A stretch of 64,000 nucleotides of DNA from Apostichopus japonicus (GCF_037975245.1 NC_092571.1:3551001-3615000); one strand, 5' to 3'; numbered from the stretch's first letter, positions 1 to 12,700 are shown. Notes: generated by a model not told the origin, from the sequence alone. Program-made: numbers and translations.

Positions 1-70
1 TCGGAAATTCCGAATTGAAGCTGGCGACAGTCGGAACTTCCGACAGTCGGAAATTCCGACTGTCGCACTC
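1..70. repeat. Short GGAA/TTCC minisatellite at window edge
   Basis: About three imperfect copies of a unit reading roughly GACAGTCGGAAATTCC, each carrying the small palindrome GGAA(A/C)TTCC. The array is cut by the window start, so its full length is unknown. The rest of 71-646 holds a G/C-rich stretch near 105-150 and AT-rich sequence with no supported gene. Confidence 0.6.
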
Positions 71-654
71 AAATTTTCCAACTATCGTCATTTTTACCAA
101 GATTGGGGGGGTGAGACACCCCCCACACCCCCCTCTAGCGACGTCCCTGGTTGGAGTACAGGTGTTATACACTCATACAATTTTCTTATTTTACACATGA
201 AGTATTACATTTATGACTGCAGACAAGATAGTCGTGTACCAGATGTAAATGAGTTTTTCTAAATGTTCAAGTTTGCAATTAGCATCGAACGTTTTAATAA
301 TTTGAGAGTGTCTAGATCTAGGAAAAATCGTGTTATTTTCTCTGACTTGAAACAAGCTTTTACTCCCTGCCAAGGTCTATTCCAGAAACAAATTGTTATC
401 CATTCAACACTTTTTGCTTGTCTGCGGCTTCGGTTATTATTCGTTTCGTTTCTCTGCCAGAACGCTGCAAGGTGCAGGTGAACTATAATTGTAAATTTGC
501 GAATCATTGTATATGTTACTTGTTGTTAAGAATCATTGTAAATTAAATGCAATCTGAATAAACGGAGGAAAAACAAATAATAATAACGACTATCGTTGCC
601 TTACAATACAGTGTGTTGCACTCCTTGTTTAGACCAGTGACTTTGATCAACTAG

Positions 655-1423
655 CAAGGGCGGCGGAAGCACTTTAAATCTGGGGGGGGGGGGGCACCAA
701 CGTCGAAGGGCACTTTGCAGAAATTCGACTGATGCAGCCTGATATTTAGTACCCTTTATAACTCTTATTGTATTATCTTATTTGCGTATAAACATCACTC
801 CATCAACGCCACCCCCCCCCCCCCGAGGAAACAATGCATACTAGCACTGCAATATCTAATGTGCAAATTGGGAAACAAGGAGAAAGACAAAATGAGGTGA
901 AATCATTATAAAGTCCAAGTCCCTGCACACGCGATCGATACATGCATGAAAGCAAATGAAATATGTCAAAATACTGAAAGAAAAATAATTTTCTATGAGT
1001 TTTTCAATGGTTAAACTGATATTATTATGATCATTATTATTGTAACGACTTTCCCAATAATTATAACCAATTTGGAAGGGTTATAACACGGGAAATGATT
1101 GTATGTTATTGGCATGCGATGTAATAACCAACGCATGCCTATATGATATGCACAATATTGAACGCGCGCGTAGCGCGCGAAAAATCTTGGTAATATTTTT
1201 CGGGCAAGTCGTTACAGCCCCCCCCCCCCCCAATCAAATTGGGCTCCTACGCGTGTGGTAGTAAACATTTAAAACTTCCCGAAATATTTCATTCGACGTG
1301 GGTTTCGCTTTGTAAACTCTTTATTTATTAAGAAATTTTTAAGTAGAAAAAGGGCACATTTTTAACCTGAGGAAAAGTGGGGGGCACGTGCCCCCTGTGC
1401 CCCCCCCGGTTCCGCCGCCCTTG
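655..1423. mobile_element. Non-autonomous hAT-like transposon (MITE), 769 bp
   Basis: The ends are inverted repeats: CAAGGGCGGCGGAA at 655-668 and its complement TTCCGCCGCCCTTG ending at 1423. Both sides carry a perfect 8-bp duplication, TCAACTAG (647-654 and 1424-1431). An 8-bp target duplication is characteristic of the hAT superfamily. No transposase reading frame is visible inside, so it would depend on an enzyme made elsewhere. Long G and C runs near both ends (about 683-694, 811-824, 1217-1230 and 1401-1407) make subterminal G-rich blocks. A smaller inverted-repeat element is nested at 1041-1216. Confidence 0.85.
1041..1216. mobile_element. Small palindromic element nested in the hAT MITE
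   Basis: TGTAACGACTTTCCC at 1041-1055 is matched by an inverted copy (14 of 15 bases) ending at 1216. The 176-bp interior contains CGCGCGTAGCGCGCG, itself nearly palindromic. No clear target duplication is seen, so it may be a second small transposon or a subterminal inverted repeat of the host element. Confidence 0.5.
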
Positions 1424-1723
1424 TCAACTAGATATAGGAAGGTATACAAGCAATTAAACTATGCGCGGTATATAAAATACGTTACACTGACAGACAATGC
1501 GTAGTCGAACCACAGTACAATACATTCATGGTTCAACGCACTGTAGTAATTCAGGCGAACAAATTTCGTTGAGAGTTAGTTTGGTGACTGATTCTATCAA
1601 TGAACAATATATTGAGCGATTCCGTTTTTCTGTTTCTTCGCATTGTTTCATTTGGTTAGAAATTAATAAAGAATTATATAATGTAACCGGGTTGATTAAT
1701 CACCCCCCTATAAAAAATTAACT

Positions 1724-2984
1724 ATAAAGTATTTGTTATTAGAGGGCGCGCGACAATAATAAATAAATCTCTACTCTGTGGAGAAAATTTAATTAAGTCA
1801 AGTAAGATTCAAACTCAAGTTTCTCTATGTAAATTCTGCAGACTTTGCATTGGGAGTTATTGTTAACATCGCCTAGCCAGTCTTGTTCGTAAATATCACT
1901 AATTAGTCGTTGATCTATGGTCCCTCTGAGCCAAGTCTTAGATAATACAGGGTATTGTCTCTGAGGGGTAGCAAAGAGACCTTCAACAGGGATATTCCAA
2001 ACATCGGACATTCCACTTATATCTAAAACATTTTTAATTTTTTACTAACCAGGATGAACTGTATACACACCGTTACCATGAAAAGATCTTAAAAGTTTAA
2101 GGAACAGATGAGAAAGTTTGTGCTCACTGCTGTTTACTACATCACACTAAAAAGTTACCATCCTAATTTCTATATAGCTTTATTTATTCTATGACGGCCT
2201 AATTCTCCATAGGCCATATAGTTGGGCGTGTTCTTAAATAACTTGAGAACATGTTTTAAAAACTTAAGATGAAAAGCTTCGATCTTAGGGAAGTCCCCAA
2301 GTCCCAAAATTTCTCAGCCGTATAAAAGAGTGGGAATTAGGACAGTTTGGTCAAACAATTGGATCTGCAAATCCAGGGACAACGACAGGTCACTTGTTTT
2401 ACTCATTAAACTAAAAAAGGGAACGCCTTGCTTGATTAATTTGCTTATTTACAGCCGTTTGGTAAATTTGTTGTTGTAATTGAATGATACTCCAAGGTAG
2501 GCATAATCGTCAACTACCTCATCTATTTCTAATCTTACCCCCTGAGAAAATTACGATTTTAGTCTTATTTGCATTTACAAACATTTTTCAAGTATAACAA
2601 TAGTTTTTCACACAATTTAATGCACATTGCAGATCATTCGCGTTCTCATCTAGGATAATTGTATCATATTCATGCAATAGAGTAAAGAGTGTAAAGAAAA
2701 CTTCAACATATTTGTTACTCAACTCACTTTCCATCGAAGATGACATGTCACCTCCGTTAAACCTAATTTGTAAGAATTACTACTGAACCTTGAATCGTTT
2801 ACAAATATAGTAAACAAGACGAGTGAGAGATTCTCACCTTGCCTATAACTCCAATAATGCAATCAAAATAGTCCGACTTCACATCGTCCTTCATAACACA
2901 CGATTTGGAATATTTGTTACAAATTATATATAACATTAAGCACTTTGCCATTAATTTTGTTAGCAAAAGTGTTTGACCAAAGTC
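1724..2984 (-). mobile_element. Decayed LINE, 3' (C-terminal reverse transcriptase) part
   Basis: On the - strand, broken frames give typical non-LTR retrotransposon pieces in the expected order. Near 2985-2840 there is INGKVL...KSCV...SDYFDC.IGV, the region before the RQGENLSP block. Near 2690-2640 there is a degraded YADD-like segment (DTIILDEN). Near 2520-2440 there is DEVVDDYAYLGVSFNYN. Near 2011-1793 a W-rich carboxy end carries KVCRIYIEKLEFESYL. Many stops and frameshifts show it is dead. The clade (CR1-like, RTE-like or other) cannot be set by eye. The 5' half lies at 5805-6590, cut off by the inserted element at 2985-5804. Confidence 0.75.
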
Positions 2985-3312
2985 CTGTAGCACTTAGCTT
3001 TTAGACTAAATATGTGCTGGTTACGCAACCACGAGATACATTAGATCAAGGGAAGCGGGATTCAAATCTGTGATGAGTCGCCTGCCTTTGAGAAGATATT
3101 ATGACACGGTATATTAAAATGAGGACAAACGCAATATTCTATCGTAATCCGCAAGGTAAATATGATCTATTCACCGTACGATAAAAGAGAAATTACGATA
3201 TGCAAAATGAAAATATATAAAATACAAGTAAGTTAAACATAATTAAAACATGACATTCATCATGGCCTAACATTCTAATGGCCTACTAAACTAATAACTC
3301 GGGAGTCGCTCA

Positions 3313-3395
3313 TCTCGTCTAGTATGTATTACTGCATAATGGTTGGCCCCTCAATCTCGTCTAGTATATTATAGTGCAACGGTTGGTCCCTCAGT
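3313..3395 (+). repeat. Two-copy short tandem repeat
   Basis: Two adjacent copies share CTCGTCTAGTAT...(A/G)CGGTTGG-type sequence (compare CTCGTCTAGTATGTATTACTG with CTCGTCTAGTATATTATAGTG, each followed by a GGTTGG(C/T)CCCTCA block). It lies in the left part of the 2.8-kb insert. Confidence 0.5.
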
Positions 3396-3553
3396 CCACG
3401 AATAACGTCTATTAGTGGGGGTGCATCATGCGTCCTTGGCTACCCGGACCAGGAGTGGGGGTTCCGGCGTCTAAGATAGCCGTCTATAAGGACATCTATA
3501 ATTACGGTCTCTCGAATAGGTGAAACTACATCAAAGTTCTACATGTATAAAAG

Positions 3554-3646
3554 CTGTGTAGAAATTAATGAAATTAATTTCTAATGAAACTGGAACAGTT
3601 TGGCACAGCCAGGTGCATGGCAGCTTGGAGTGTCTTGGTGAATGGT
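3554..3646 (+). repeat. 93-bp direct repeat, copy 1
   Basis: Identical over 93 bases to 5256-5348. It begins CTGTGTAGAAATTAATG and ends GTCTTGGTGAATGGT, with the inverted pair GAAATTAAT/ATTAATTTC near its start. The copies are in the same orientation 1,702 bp apart, within the 2.8-kb insert but not at its ends. Confidence 0.9.
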
Positions 3647-5255
3647 CACAATGCATTGCCAACACAATAAAAATAAACCAAACAAAGGGCAAGGGGATTA
3701 ACAATCTCCCACAGTAAACAAACAATTACAAAGCAATTAAAATAAGTATGAAAATATGGGATAATATACAACAAAGATAATCAGTAAGGGTGACACAACA
3801 ATAATGAAATAGTATAAGCAAATGTCAACCTGATCACCTAATAAAGAGTGACATATATGGTGCACTCATCATGCCTGGTCGGCATGACAACAAGTAAACT
3901 GTAAAGTATTAAAATAAAGTGAACCTTCCGAGACGTAGACACTAAATGCACAACTGGTTGCTGAACATACAACTATACTTGCCTATGTTACTCATACAGC
4001 AATAACACAGTGCTCCAAAAATAAGTGAAACTGTCTATCCCTATTCGGCATAGCAGTATAAACTAGGAATGTCGTAGGTTAACAAATATATAACTAGAAG
4101 CTGGTTGCTCTAATTCCACTACGAACAATATCCAAATAGAGGCGAGTGATTAACTCTAAAATCAATACAACCTCTATGACTTACGTGAAGTCTACAAGTA
4201 TAAAATAATGTACTACTGGGGAAATCCCTCAGCTAGTAATAATAACAACAGTAGCATACTAACTATGTACTTCAACCCATGCACCTCTTACTAGCTTAGA
4301 CCACAGGTTGCCATGGCAACTGACACCTCTTGTTAGGCTGCAGGTACCTAAGCGTCCCCTGGGACTAAGAGCAGGCTATAAAACGGAGACTATGTCACCT
4401 AGCTTATCTGCTGTAAATATCTGGTCAGATGGAGTCTGTACCAGTGAAGGGTGACTCACATGGCTAAATACATGCTAATACTCTAATCTCTGATAAAGAA
4501 CAACAAACCTACAATAGTGTCTCGGTTCACAAAATAGTCAATATGCCTACTAACATATTGATACAACGATTGATTCAATATAACGGTTAACAGAAGTTCA
4601 GCTATTCCTATCACCATGGCAACTAGTAAAAGTGTAACATTGCATCATGGGATCTAAACATAGCTCAAATAGCGGAAACCAAGTACAACTAAATAAGAAC
4701 ATGAGTACATTACAGTAACGGGTAATGCTAGACGTATCGCAAGAGTACATAATAAACTAAATAAATATCCAAATGTGGGTTCTCGCTAGACCAAATAACC
4801 TAAGTACTTTCAATACTCTCCATTTAACTCAATGTAGGTTAGATCATAACAATACACCAGATGGCAAAGGTTGAGGGCATTATAAGTGCCATAATCAACC
4901 TTATAAACATACTATAAAGCAACGGATAGCAATAATAATGATCTCACCTGTAGACTCTCTATAGCCATTACAGGTACAAAACGTTTAATTAATAACTTAA
5001 GTCTGTGTGCAAGTGGCCATCACAGGAGCAACATAATAATTACAGTCTGTGTGCATGTAGCCATCACAGGATAAATGTAGTAAATGGTAAATGCAACACA
5101 ATTACACTTAATGAGGGCTGCTAAATATTCTGTGTGCACATTGCCAGCACAGAACTAACATGAATACATTTGCAAGTAAAATACACTATGTATGCACAAT
5201 GAAAATGAACAAGCTACTGAGGGGTCTGGGGCAAAGTCAAAAGATGAACTCTTAC

Positions 5256-5348
5256 CTGTGTAGAAATTAATGAAATTAATTTCTAATGAAACTGGAACAG
5301 TTTGGCACAGCCAGGTGCATGGCAGCTTGGAGTGTCTTGGTGAATGGT
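5256..5348 (+). repeat. 93-bp direct repeat, copy 2
   Basis: Exact copy of 3554-3646. Flanking bases differ on both sides, so the duplicated unit is sharply bounded. It could be short terminal repeats of a miniature LTR-type element nested in the insert, or a recent internal duplication. No primer-binding site or polypurine tract is clear. Confidence 0.9.
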
Positions 5349-5804
5349 AGAGTTGCTTGCAAACTTAGCTGTTTTAAGCCATTTTTTGAACAAAGGGAAG
5401 GTTGTTATCCCACCCTACCAGACAAGATTTTACTTAGACTGGCTACCAATACTCCAGGAAGTAGACAAACTGTCTTCCCACATCCTTAACTTACTCCACC
5501 AGAGATTCCAGAGAGTGTGAACATACTTACTACACTTAAGGGAGAAATAAGGCAAGGCCTCGTCTTTTAATGTAGGGAATGACAGATAAGTGGTCACTAG
5601 CTTAGTGTAACCTTGGAGTAACCTAAATGTGGAACCAGACCACACAGAGACTTAATGGTCCTTCTGGCAGGAATGAGTGTTACCAGAAAATACCACAAAT
5701 AGATAAAAGGAAATTGGAAAAATAAAAGTGAAGGGGAAGGGTATATTATACAGGGGGACAAAACTATAGACACTACTATTGGGAAATATTAGGGGTGCTA
5801 CAGT

Positions 5805-6590
5805 CCAAAGACTCGATCTGTCAACCAGGTCAAATGCTTTTTCGTAGTCTATGAAAGCACAATACACATGGTTTTTCTTTCTTTATTAAACTCTATAGCA
5901 GAATAAAGGACAAAAATATGATCCAAGGTCAAATGACCGCTCTGAACCATGCCTGTTCATTCCAATTAGATCTGTACAGTTAATATAATCTTTGATACGA
6001 TCATTCAATATTGCTGTAAACAGCTTTCCCATACAACCTAGGAGAGTAATTCCCCTATATTGTTGTCTACGTCATCTTTTGAACCTCTTCCTTTATAGAT
6101 AGGTTTGATAAGTCTAATAGTCCAAGTAGAGGGCACTACACTTCTTGATAGAACACAATTGAAAAGTTTTGTAATTAGCAATACTACTGGAGGAGTGCAG
6201 TTTCTTTGAAATTCATTAATAATTTCATCAGCCCCACACGATTTATTACTTTTCAATTTATTAATTTGATGGATAACTTCCTGGTCAGAAATTGCTCTAT
6301 TTAGTTCGTCGTTGTTTGAGGACTATTGATATCTGTCTCAGCCTAGAAAACACGCACAGAAGTGATCCTAGTAAACATCTAGCGAGTTACTATCTCTATT
6401 GTCACTAGTACAAGATAAACGATTAATAACATTCCAGTATTTCTTTGGATTTGAGTTTTTAAGTTGTCTAATTTCTCAATGTAATGCCTTGAAAAAGCCT
6501 TGTTTAGATTTCTTTAAAGTTTTTTTGGTTATGTAGTGCTCGTTTTAAAGGAACGTCTGGTACTCTACGACTACGGTGTGCATGATCTGC
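5805..6590 (-). mobile_element. Decayed LINE, 5' (N-terminal reverse transcriptase) part
   Basis: On the - strand, reading from about 6500 downwards, frames give a linker with NPKKYW-like sequence. Next comes KSNKSCGADEIINEF and LFNCVL...VPSTW...IKPIYKGRGS (6256-6090), then ITLLGCMGKLFTAILNDRI (about 6060-5990), then CAFIDYEKAFDLVDRSSLW (about 5863-5807). This is the standard block order of a non-LTR reverse transcriptase. Frameshifts and stops show it is inactive. It continues at 2984 after removal of the 2985-5804 insert. Confidence 0.8.
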
Positions 6591-6777
6591 TGTCTCATGT
6601 AAAGATTGCATAGTAACGTGTTCCACGAAAGAATCCGATGTGCAATGTGTACGTACAGTAGTACCTATCGTAGCGATTTATACCTCAATCAGCAGTAGTC
6701 ATTGTCAACACTACATATCACCGCGGTTAAACAAATCCGTGAATTTTCAAGAAAAATAGACCTAAACAACCAACAAA

Positions 6778-9700
6778 ATGAAAGTTCATCTAACAACATT
6801 TACTGGACATTTCGTTACGATGGAAGTAAGTCCTGACATTGAACTTGAAAATTTCAGAGCCTTATGTGAAGTTGAATGTGACATTCCCTCTGCGGAGTGC
6901 TTTATTTCATACAATGGAACGCCATTATTGGATGACAAGAAAACGATAGCATCATACGGGGTGAAGGAAGATGACATGCTTTTGCTGGAAAGAAGAGTTG
7001 TTTCGCGGAATCCTCAAAGAAGCCAATCTCAGAGTCAAGGTTGGTTAACAAGAAGCCAAAGGATGAGTTCCACATAAAAAGTGTCTGTGGCCTTCGCTAT
7101 AGTCTTACAGTATTCTTAACGTTAGGCCTAGTGAAGTGTTAATGTTAGTCTAATTACATTAGGCGAAGGCCCTGTAGTACTGGCAGTACTACATTGGCCT
7201 ATGAAAGTCTTAGGGCTATTTACAATGAAGAGTCAGTCTTTGGCTAATATGCCACAGTGATGAGACAAGCCTAATGTAAGGAGTAGTTTCCCGTCTTTCA
7301 AGAGGGTATGAACTATGAAATAATAAATTAGGCCTACAGTAGGCCTATTGGTACTTGGTAGGCCTACTGTAGGCCCAGTTCAAATGTGTTCCTTTAGTTT
7401 AAAGAAGTTAGAGAAACAGGGGCAATCTCATTAGTTGTAAATGTGAAACATGTCACAGAAAAGTGAGTGATTCTTCCTATTTTAGATTTTTGTTTTTAGT
7501 TCCATTAGCTATTAAGAAGCTCTGTATTTTAAATCAATATATTTCTTGCTCGACCACAGGTTCTCTACCACTTATAGACTTTGGTGGAATACAACTTCCA
7601 CCAGGTACCAGTCAACAACCCCAAGGTATGCAACCTTCTATGAGGCAACCAGTAGAGCCTGATGCAGCCACCTTGAGACAGATGCTGCTGTCAAATCCTG
7701 GTCAGTTATCTCGTCTGAAGGAAACCAACCCTCCTCTTGCCGATGCTGTAGAGTCATTAGGTAGATAGATTTCATGTCACATTTTGTTGCCACTATCCTT
7801 AAACTGTAGCAACTGTCAATGTTGCAGTTTCATTAAGAGGATGTCACCAGAAGAAAGGAGAAAAAATAGGAGGGGGAAGGAGAAGAAATACTAGGGTACT
7901 TAGGGCAATTAATAGGGAAAGATGTCATTAGCATATCCCTTCCTAGAGGCTTTATCTTGATATAATCAATGTGTAAAAGTTAGAAGAAACGATGATAGTT
8001 AAAGGAAAAGGGAGGGGCGTCGATGGATTTGGGGGGAGAGTAGGAATATTGCGTCAATATTTTTCTCTTACATCAATAAGGTGTTGTGTCCTACAGTATT
8101 GCTGCACATTTGCCATATGTAATGTATACTAGCACCAAATAAAAGATTCCTACCTTTCCTCTTAATTACCGAATGTCTGGTTATGGGTTACAAAGTTCTG
8201 TAAGTATAGAACAACAGACAGCTAATTTTAAATTTTGATTTTGAAAGATGTTGACCAATGTTTATTTTGCCACTAATGGTACAAGAAGACAGGGTTGGCC
8301 GGTTTTTACCGGGCGGTTTTTAAACTGGGAAAAACCTCAAATTATATAGAATTCCTAAAAATTCATGGGGAACTTGTGGAGGAGCATAGAAACTACAAGA
8401 AAATGGCATCTTAAGGTAGGGGGTTGGGTTACATCCAAAGAACAGCCTTGATCTAAAACTTTGTGAGTTTACCGATTAGACTATTATAAATAATTCAAAT
8501 AAATAATATATTGGATGCTCAAATCAACCAACTTTATTTTCCTATCGAGATGCATAATTCCATAATCTAGAGAATGGACAAGTATCAAACTGTTGGTGCC
8601 TCCTAGGGCTATGGTTCGTCATATTACACGTCACATTGTCTTGTTACATATATATAATGCGACAACATCACAAAAACATGGAAAGTGAGCAAACGTATTC
8701 ACAGTGTAACTTTTACAACTCGCTCGCCAAGTAGATCTCTCAAAAGTTCAATGAAAACTACATAGAGTGTACTCTGTTAAATTCTTGCAAACTACAGTAT
8801 GAACTATGAACATGTTTTTGTGTCTGAAAATATAAGTTACATGAAACTAAAAAATACCTGTATAGTGTTCAACATGTCATGCTCGGCATAACAATTTTGC
8901 AAAGTGAATATTAGCTGGACCATGTTTGCATCAAGGTAAACAGTTGGGTCGTGTGAATTGCTCGATAGGGCCATTGTGCGTTTAATACTTGAATTGGGCC
9001 CATGTGCCTTACATAGTTTCAAAGCAGTTTCTATTGAGCCCCCTGGATTGAAGTTCACCTCAATAGACTGTTGCCTACTGTATTAATTGAATGAACTGTC
9101 TGAGCACAGAATAGGCCTGAAGAATTTAGGAGGGGTGAGTGTCCCAGTGTAGACCTATAATGGTTTGGGCAATAGGCAGTGCATACTGCTAAAGAGATTG
9201 TGACAGAATAACTATACATGTGCAATATGAAAAATGCTCTTTTTTTCCACAAAAAGTAGAATTAGGTTGTGATAAAATAGCTCAAAATGAAGCTAAGAAA
9301 CTCCCATATTCAATAACATATGCCTGTCATGAAACAATATCGTGCCTACTGATGACCCTGCATATTACGGACAAGTAATAATAGTTTTCAAGACAGAGGC
9401 GGTTTTTGCCGGTATTTACCAGTTTTTCCCGGTTTTTACCTGGTTTTTCCGCTTAGTGGAAAAAACAGGTTTTTCCCGGGAAAATGCCAACCTTGCAAAA
9501 AGACTTCAAGTTTGTTATATATATATGGAAGTCTGACATATCATTTGGAAATCTATTCACTGTTATTTATGTGGTAATGGAGGGACTTTAACATGACAGT
9601 TTCATTTCTCATTTAATCAGAAAAATTCACAGAGGTTTTACAAAAACAAAGGAAAGCCAAAGCAGACCAGGAGATGCAAAGAATTAGAATGTTGTCTGCA

Positions 9701-12700
9701 GATCCATTTGATGCTTCAGCTCAGCAGCTTATAGCAGAAGAAATCAGGTGAATATTTTGGATTTAAATTCACAAGCTTACTGTTAAAAATATTCACATTA
9801 TGCAATATGTTAAAACATTCAATTAGTAATATTATAATAATCATAAAAAAATCCGGATAAATATGGTTAGATTTTTCGTACTACAATAGTGACATATTAA
9901 GAGTCTCCCTGACTGAATAAAGCTAATACAAAAGAAATAATTTGAAAGGATATATTTCATTGGACCTACTGTAGCTTTGAAAATTTACAACACGATTTGA
10001 CTTTCTTTTGATTTTGCTATGATAAAAATCTTGAAATTATTGAAAGTCTTTCATAACTCATAATTTTGGTCCCTCAACTAGATGCTAAAAATGCCACAAT
10101 TTTATTACTTTTTGAACTGTTTTGGTTATGCTGATTTTCAGGGACATGCTGGGGCTTTTAACCCACGTTAATTCTATATACTGTGGTTAAGGTACAGAAT
10201 TATGTCACATGTGTGTTAAGTACTACAGAGAAAGAGATTGTGGTTAATCATTTCAAAAATTTATCACCTGAAGTAGACCAGATTTAAGGAACTTTGTTTT
10301 CATTGGGAACAGGTATCATTAGCTTTGAGGGAAGGTAGTCGGGATGTGTGGTAGTGCTGAAAGTTGTAATCGATTAATCGCCAGTAGTCGCGATTACACT
10401 TTGGAAGTTCGATTTAATCACGCTTAAAACCTAAGTTGCGATTACTCAACTACATGCTAGCACCTCACATAATCTGCTTTTGAGAAATAGCCTAACTTAT
10501 CAAAAACAACACTAAAGTAGTTTGTCAGCAAATATCGCAAAGTATACAGGTTCTCAAAAGGCTACACTAGCACTGTGCTGTGTTAAAAATCGGCAAGTAC
10601 CTGCTCCGGTGAGATCATGTGTTTGCTTGTCAGTAATATGCTGTTCTGCAGTGCAACATTCAGTCCTAGCAACGTTTAATCATTGATCGTAATCGCAAAT
10701 TCGTAATTTAATAATCTTTTACTATTGCCAAAGTATTTGTCATTTCTTCAGACATGTTTACAATTACTCCATAACTGGCCTAGTTCAGATTTATCCGATG
10801 TCTGATAGAGTGTCGATTGCGGTGTGATTTAATTTCAATGCCCAAAATATGTGCCTGTTATCGAGCTAGGCTAGAGCCTAGCCTAGAACGTTGAAAGTCC
10901 TTCTACAGCAAACTCTACATACTAAACATCACATCGCTACAAGTTTGTATATCTATTTATTGTTTGCGCGTTTTGCTTTCATTAGCGATAGTAGTTGTAG
11001 TCGCCTCGTAGATTCATTCGAAAGTTTTTTATTTACTATGAAGGATTTCAAGAAATGTTGTAGCTTGAAAGTTGTTCACAGTTTTTGTTTGGTAGATGCA
11101 TTAACATGATTTAGACACCACATGTTAAGACATGAAAGAACAAGTAAAGGCAGTGCACCATGGAGAAAGATTTGTTTTGACTGTATTTCTGCAATGTAAA
11201 AATGACAGTGATGACGTCATAACTGTAAACCGAGTAATCGCAAGAAGAGCTATGCGATTAATCGACTGCAAAGGAAAGAGTCGACGATCAGCACCATTGT
11301 GGGGGGGGGGGGGGAGGGGAAGGATGAAATGATAGTTATACATGGCATTATGTCATTCTTTCAAGTTTTGCTCGTACCACACTGCGATAAATTTGATGAC
11401 TGTTGTGATAACTGTGTAACGTTTGCTGATAAACAGATTTTCTATTTAGTGCACACATTTTAAATTTTACCTCTACAAATTTGAAAGGATTTTTTGTCAT
11501 TGATTATCCTCTGTTTGCTAATTTTCAGGCAGCGGAATGTTAATGACAATATGGAGGTAGCAATCGAACACATGCCAGAGAACTTTGGCCAAGTCATAAT
11601 GCTCTATATCGACTGCAAGGTCAACGGACACCCTGTCAAGGCATTCGTTGACTCAGGTGAGGAGCCATTGTCCGTAATAAAATATCCAGATATATCCAGA
11701 CTTTCATAACTGGGAGGTATACTTCCCTGGTATATTAGTTTGGTGTATCATCTTTCATAAAAATGAATAGTCTTGCTAACCTGAAAATTTATATTCGTTT
11801 CCAGAAATAGCAGAAATTCACAGAATAGTTTATGCTGAAGCTGAACACTTCTATTGTAGTGGTTTGGATGAGGTTGGGAAAAAGTGGAATACCTTTCTCT
11901 ACAAACTTGAATGATTCTGACATAAAGTAGCAAATTGGAGAATGCAGACAGTCATGCCAACTCGCTGTCCAGTCAGAGATCTGGTCATAGTTATACACTC
12001 CAATTATGAGGGGGTTATGGTGTAAAATTGCCCTCCCCTCCCCTCTTCCACCCTGGAAAAGAAAGGGAAAAAAAAGGCAAAACAATTTACCACCAAGTGT
12101 AACTTATGTGTGATCATTATTATTGGAGATAAAAGAGAAACCACCATATGGGAATGGTACTAAATGTCTCCATCTCCCTTCAGTCATCACCTTCAACCCC
12201 CCCTTCCCCCTTCCCCATTCCCCTCCTATTCCCCATATATCACTCCATAACAGTGTACTTCTACCATAAACCATTATCATAACTGCCTGTTTTCCAGGTT
12301 TTGGAGGAACAATATGGTTTGAATAAAAATGTGAATCTCTGAAGTTTCTGAAGTCTAATTTTGTTTTCAAAGGTGCCCAAATGACCATTATGAGTCAGGC
12401 CTGTGCTGAGAGATGCCATATAATGCGACTGGTGGACAAACGCTGGGAAGGCATCGCTAAAGGTGTTGGAACTCAGAAGATCATAGGCAGGGTTCATTTA
12501 GGTGAGTACTGTATCTGTGTGTGTGTGTGTCTCTGTGCATGATTTTCTTGAACCACTGTGTATTAACACAACATTACTCTTGAATGGGCAGCCTGTTGTT
12601 GCATATCAATGTCCATACTGACCTTTGACACCAACTAGTACCAGATGTGGAGCTTGCAATAGCAAAAGAAAAATGGCTCATGAAAAATTTATCGGTACAG

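Larger units (their letters stand above)
2985..5804. mobile_element. 2.8-kb TIR element inserted inside the LINE
   Basis: The LINE reading stops after a Leu-Trp codon pair at about 5805 and resumes at about 2984 with the same bases. The flanks are CCAAAGTC (2977-2984) and CCAAAGAC (5805-5812), a 7-of-8 target duplication. The insert ends are CTGTAGCAC (2985-2993) and GTGCTACAG (5795-5803), inverted copies of one another. Inside are no long reading frames, a 93-bp exact direct repeat (3554-3646 and 5256-5348), and three hairpin-like CTGTGTGC...CACAG blocks near 5003-5152. An 8-bp duplication favours a hAT-like mechanism. The family is not recognised. Confidence 0.7.

Noticed and set aside
6038-6256. 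72-aa minus-strand open frame as a host gene
   Set aside because: It is a fragment of a LINE reverse transcriptase with decayed neighbours in other frames.
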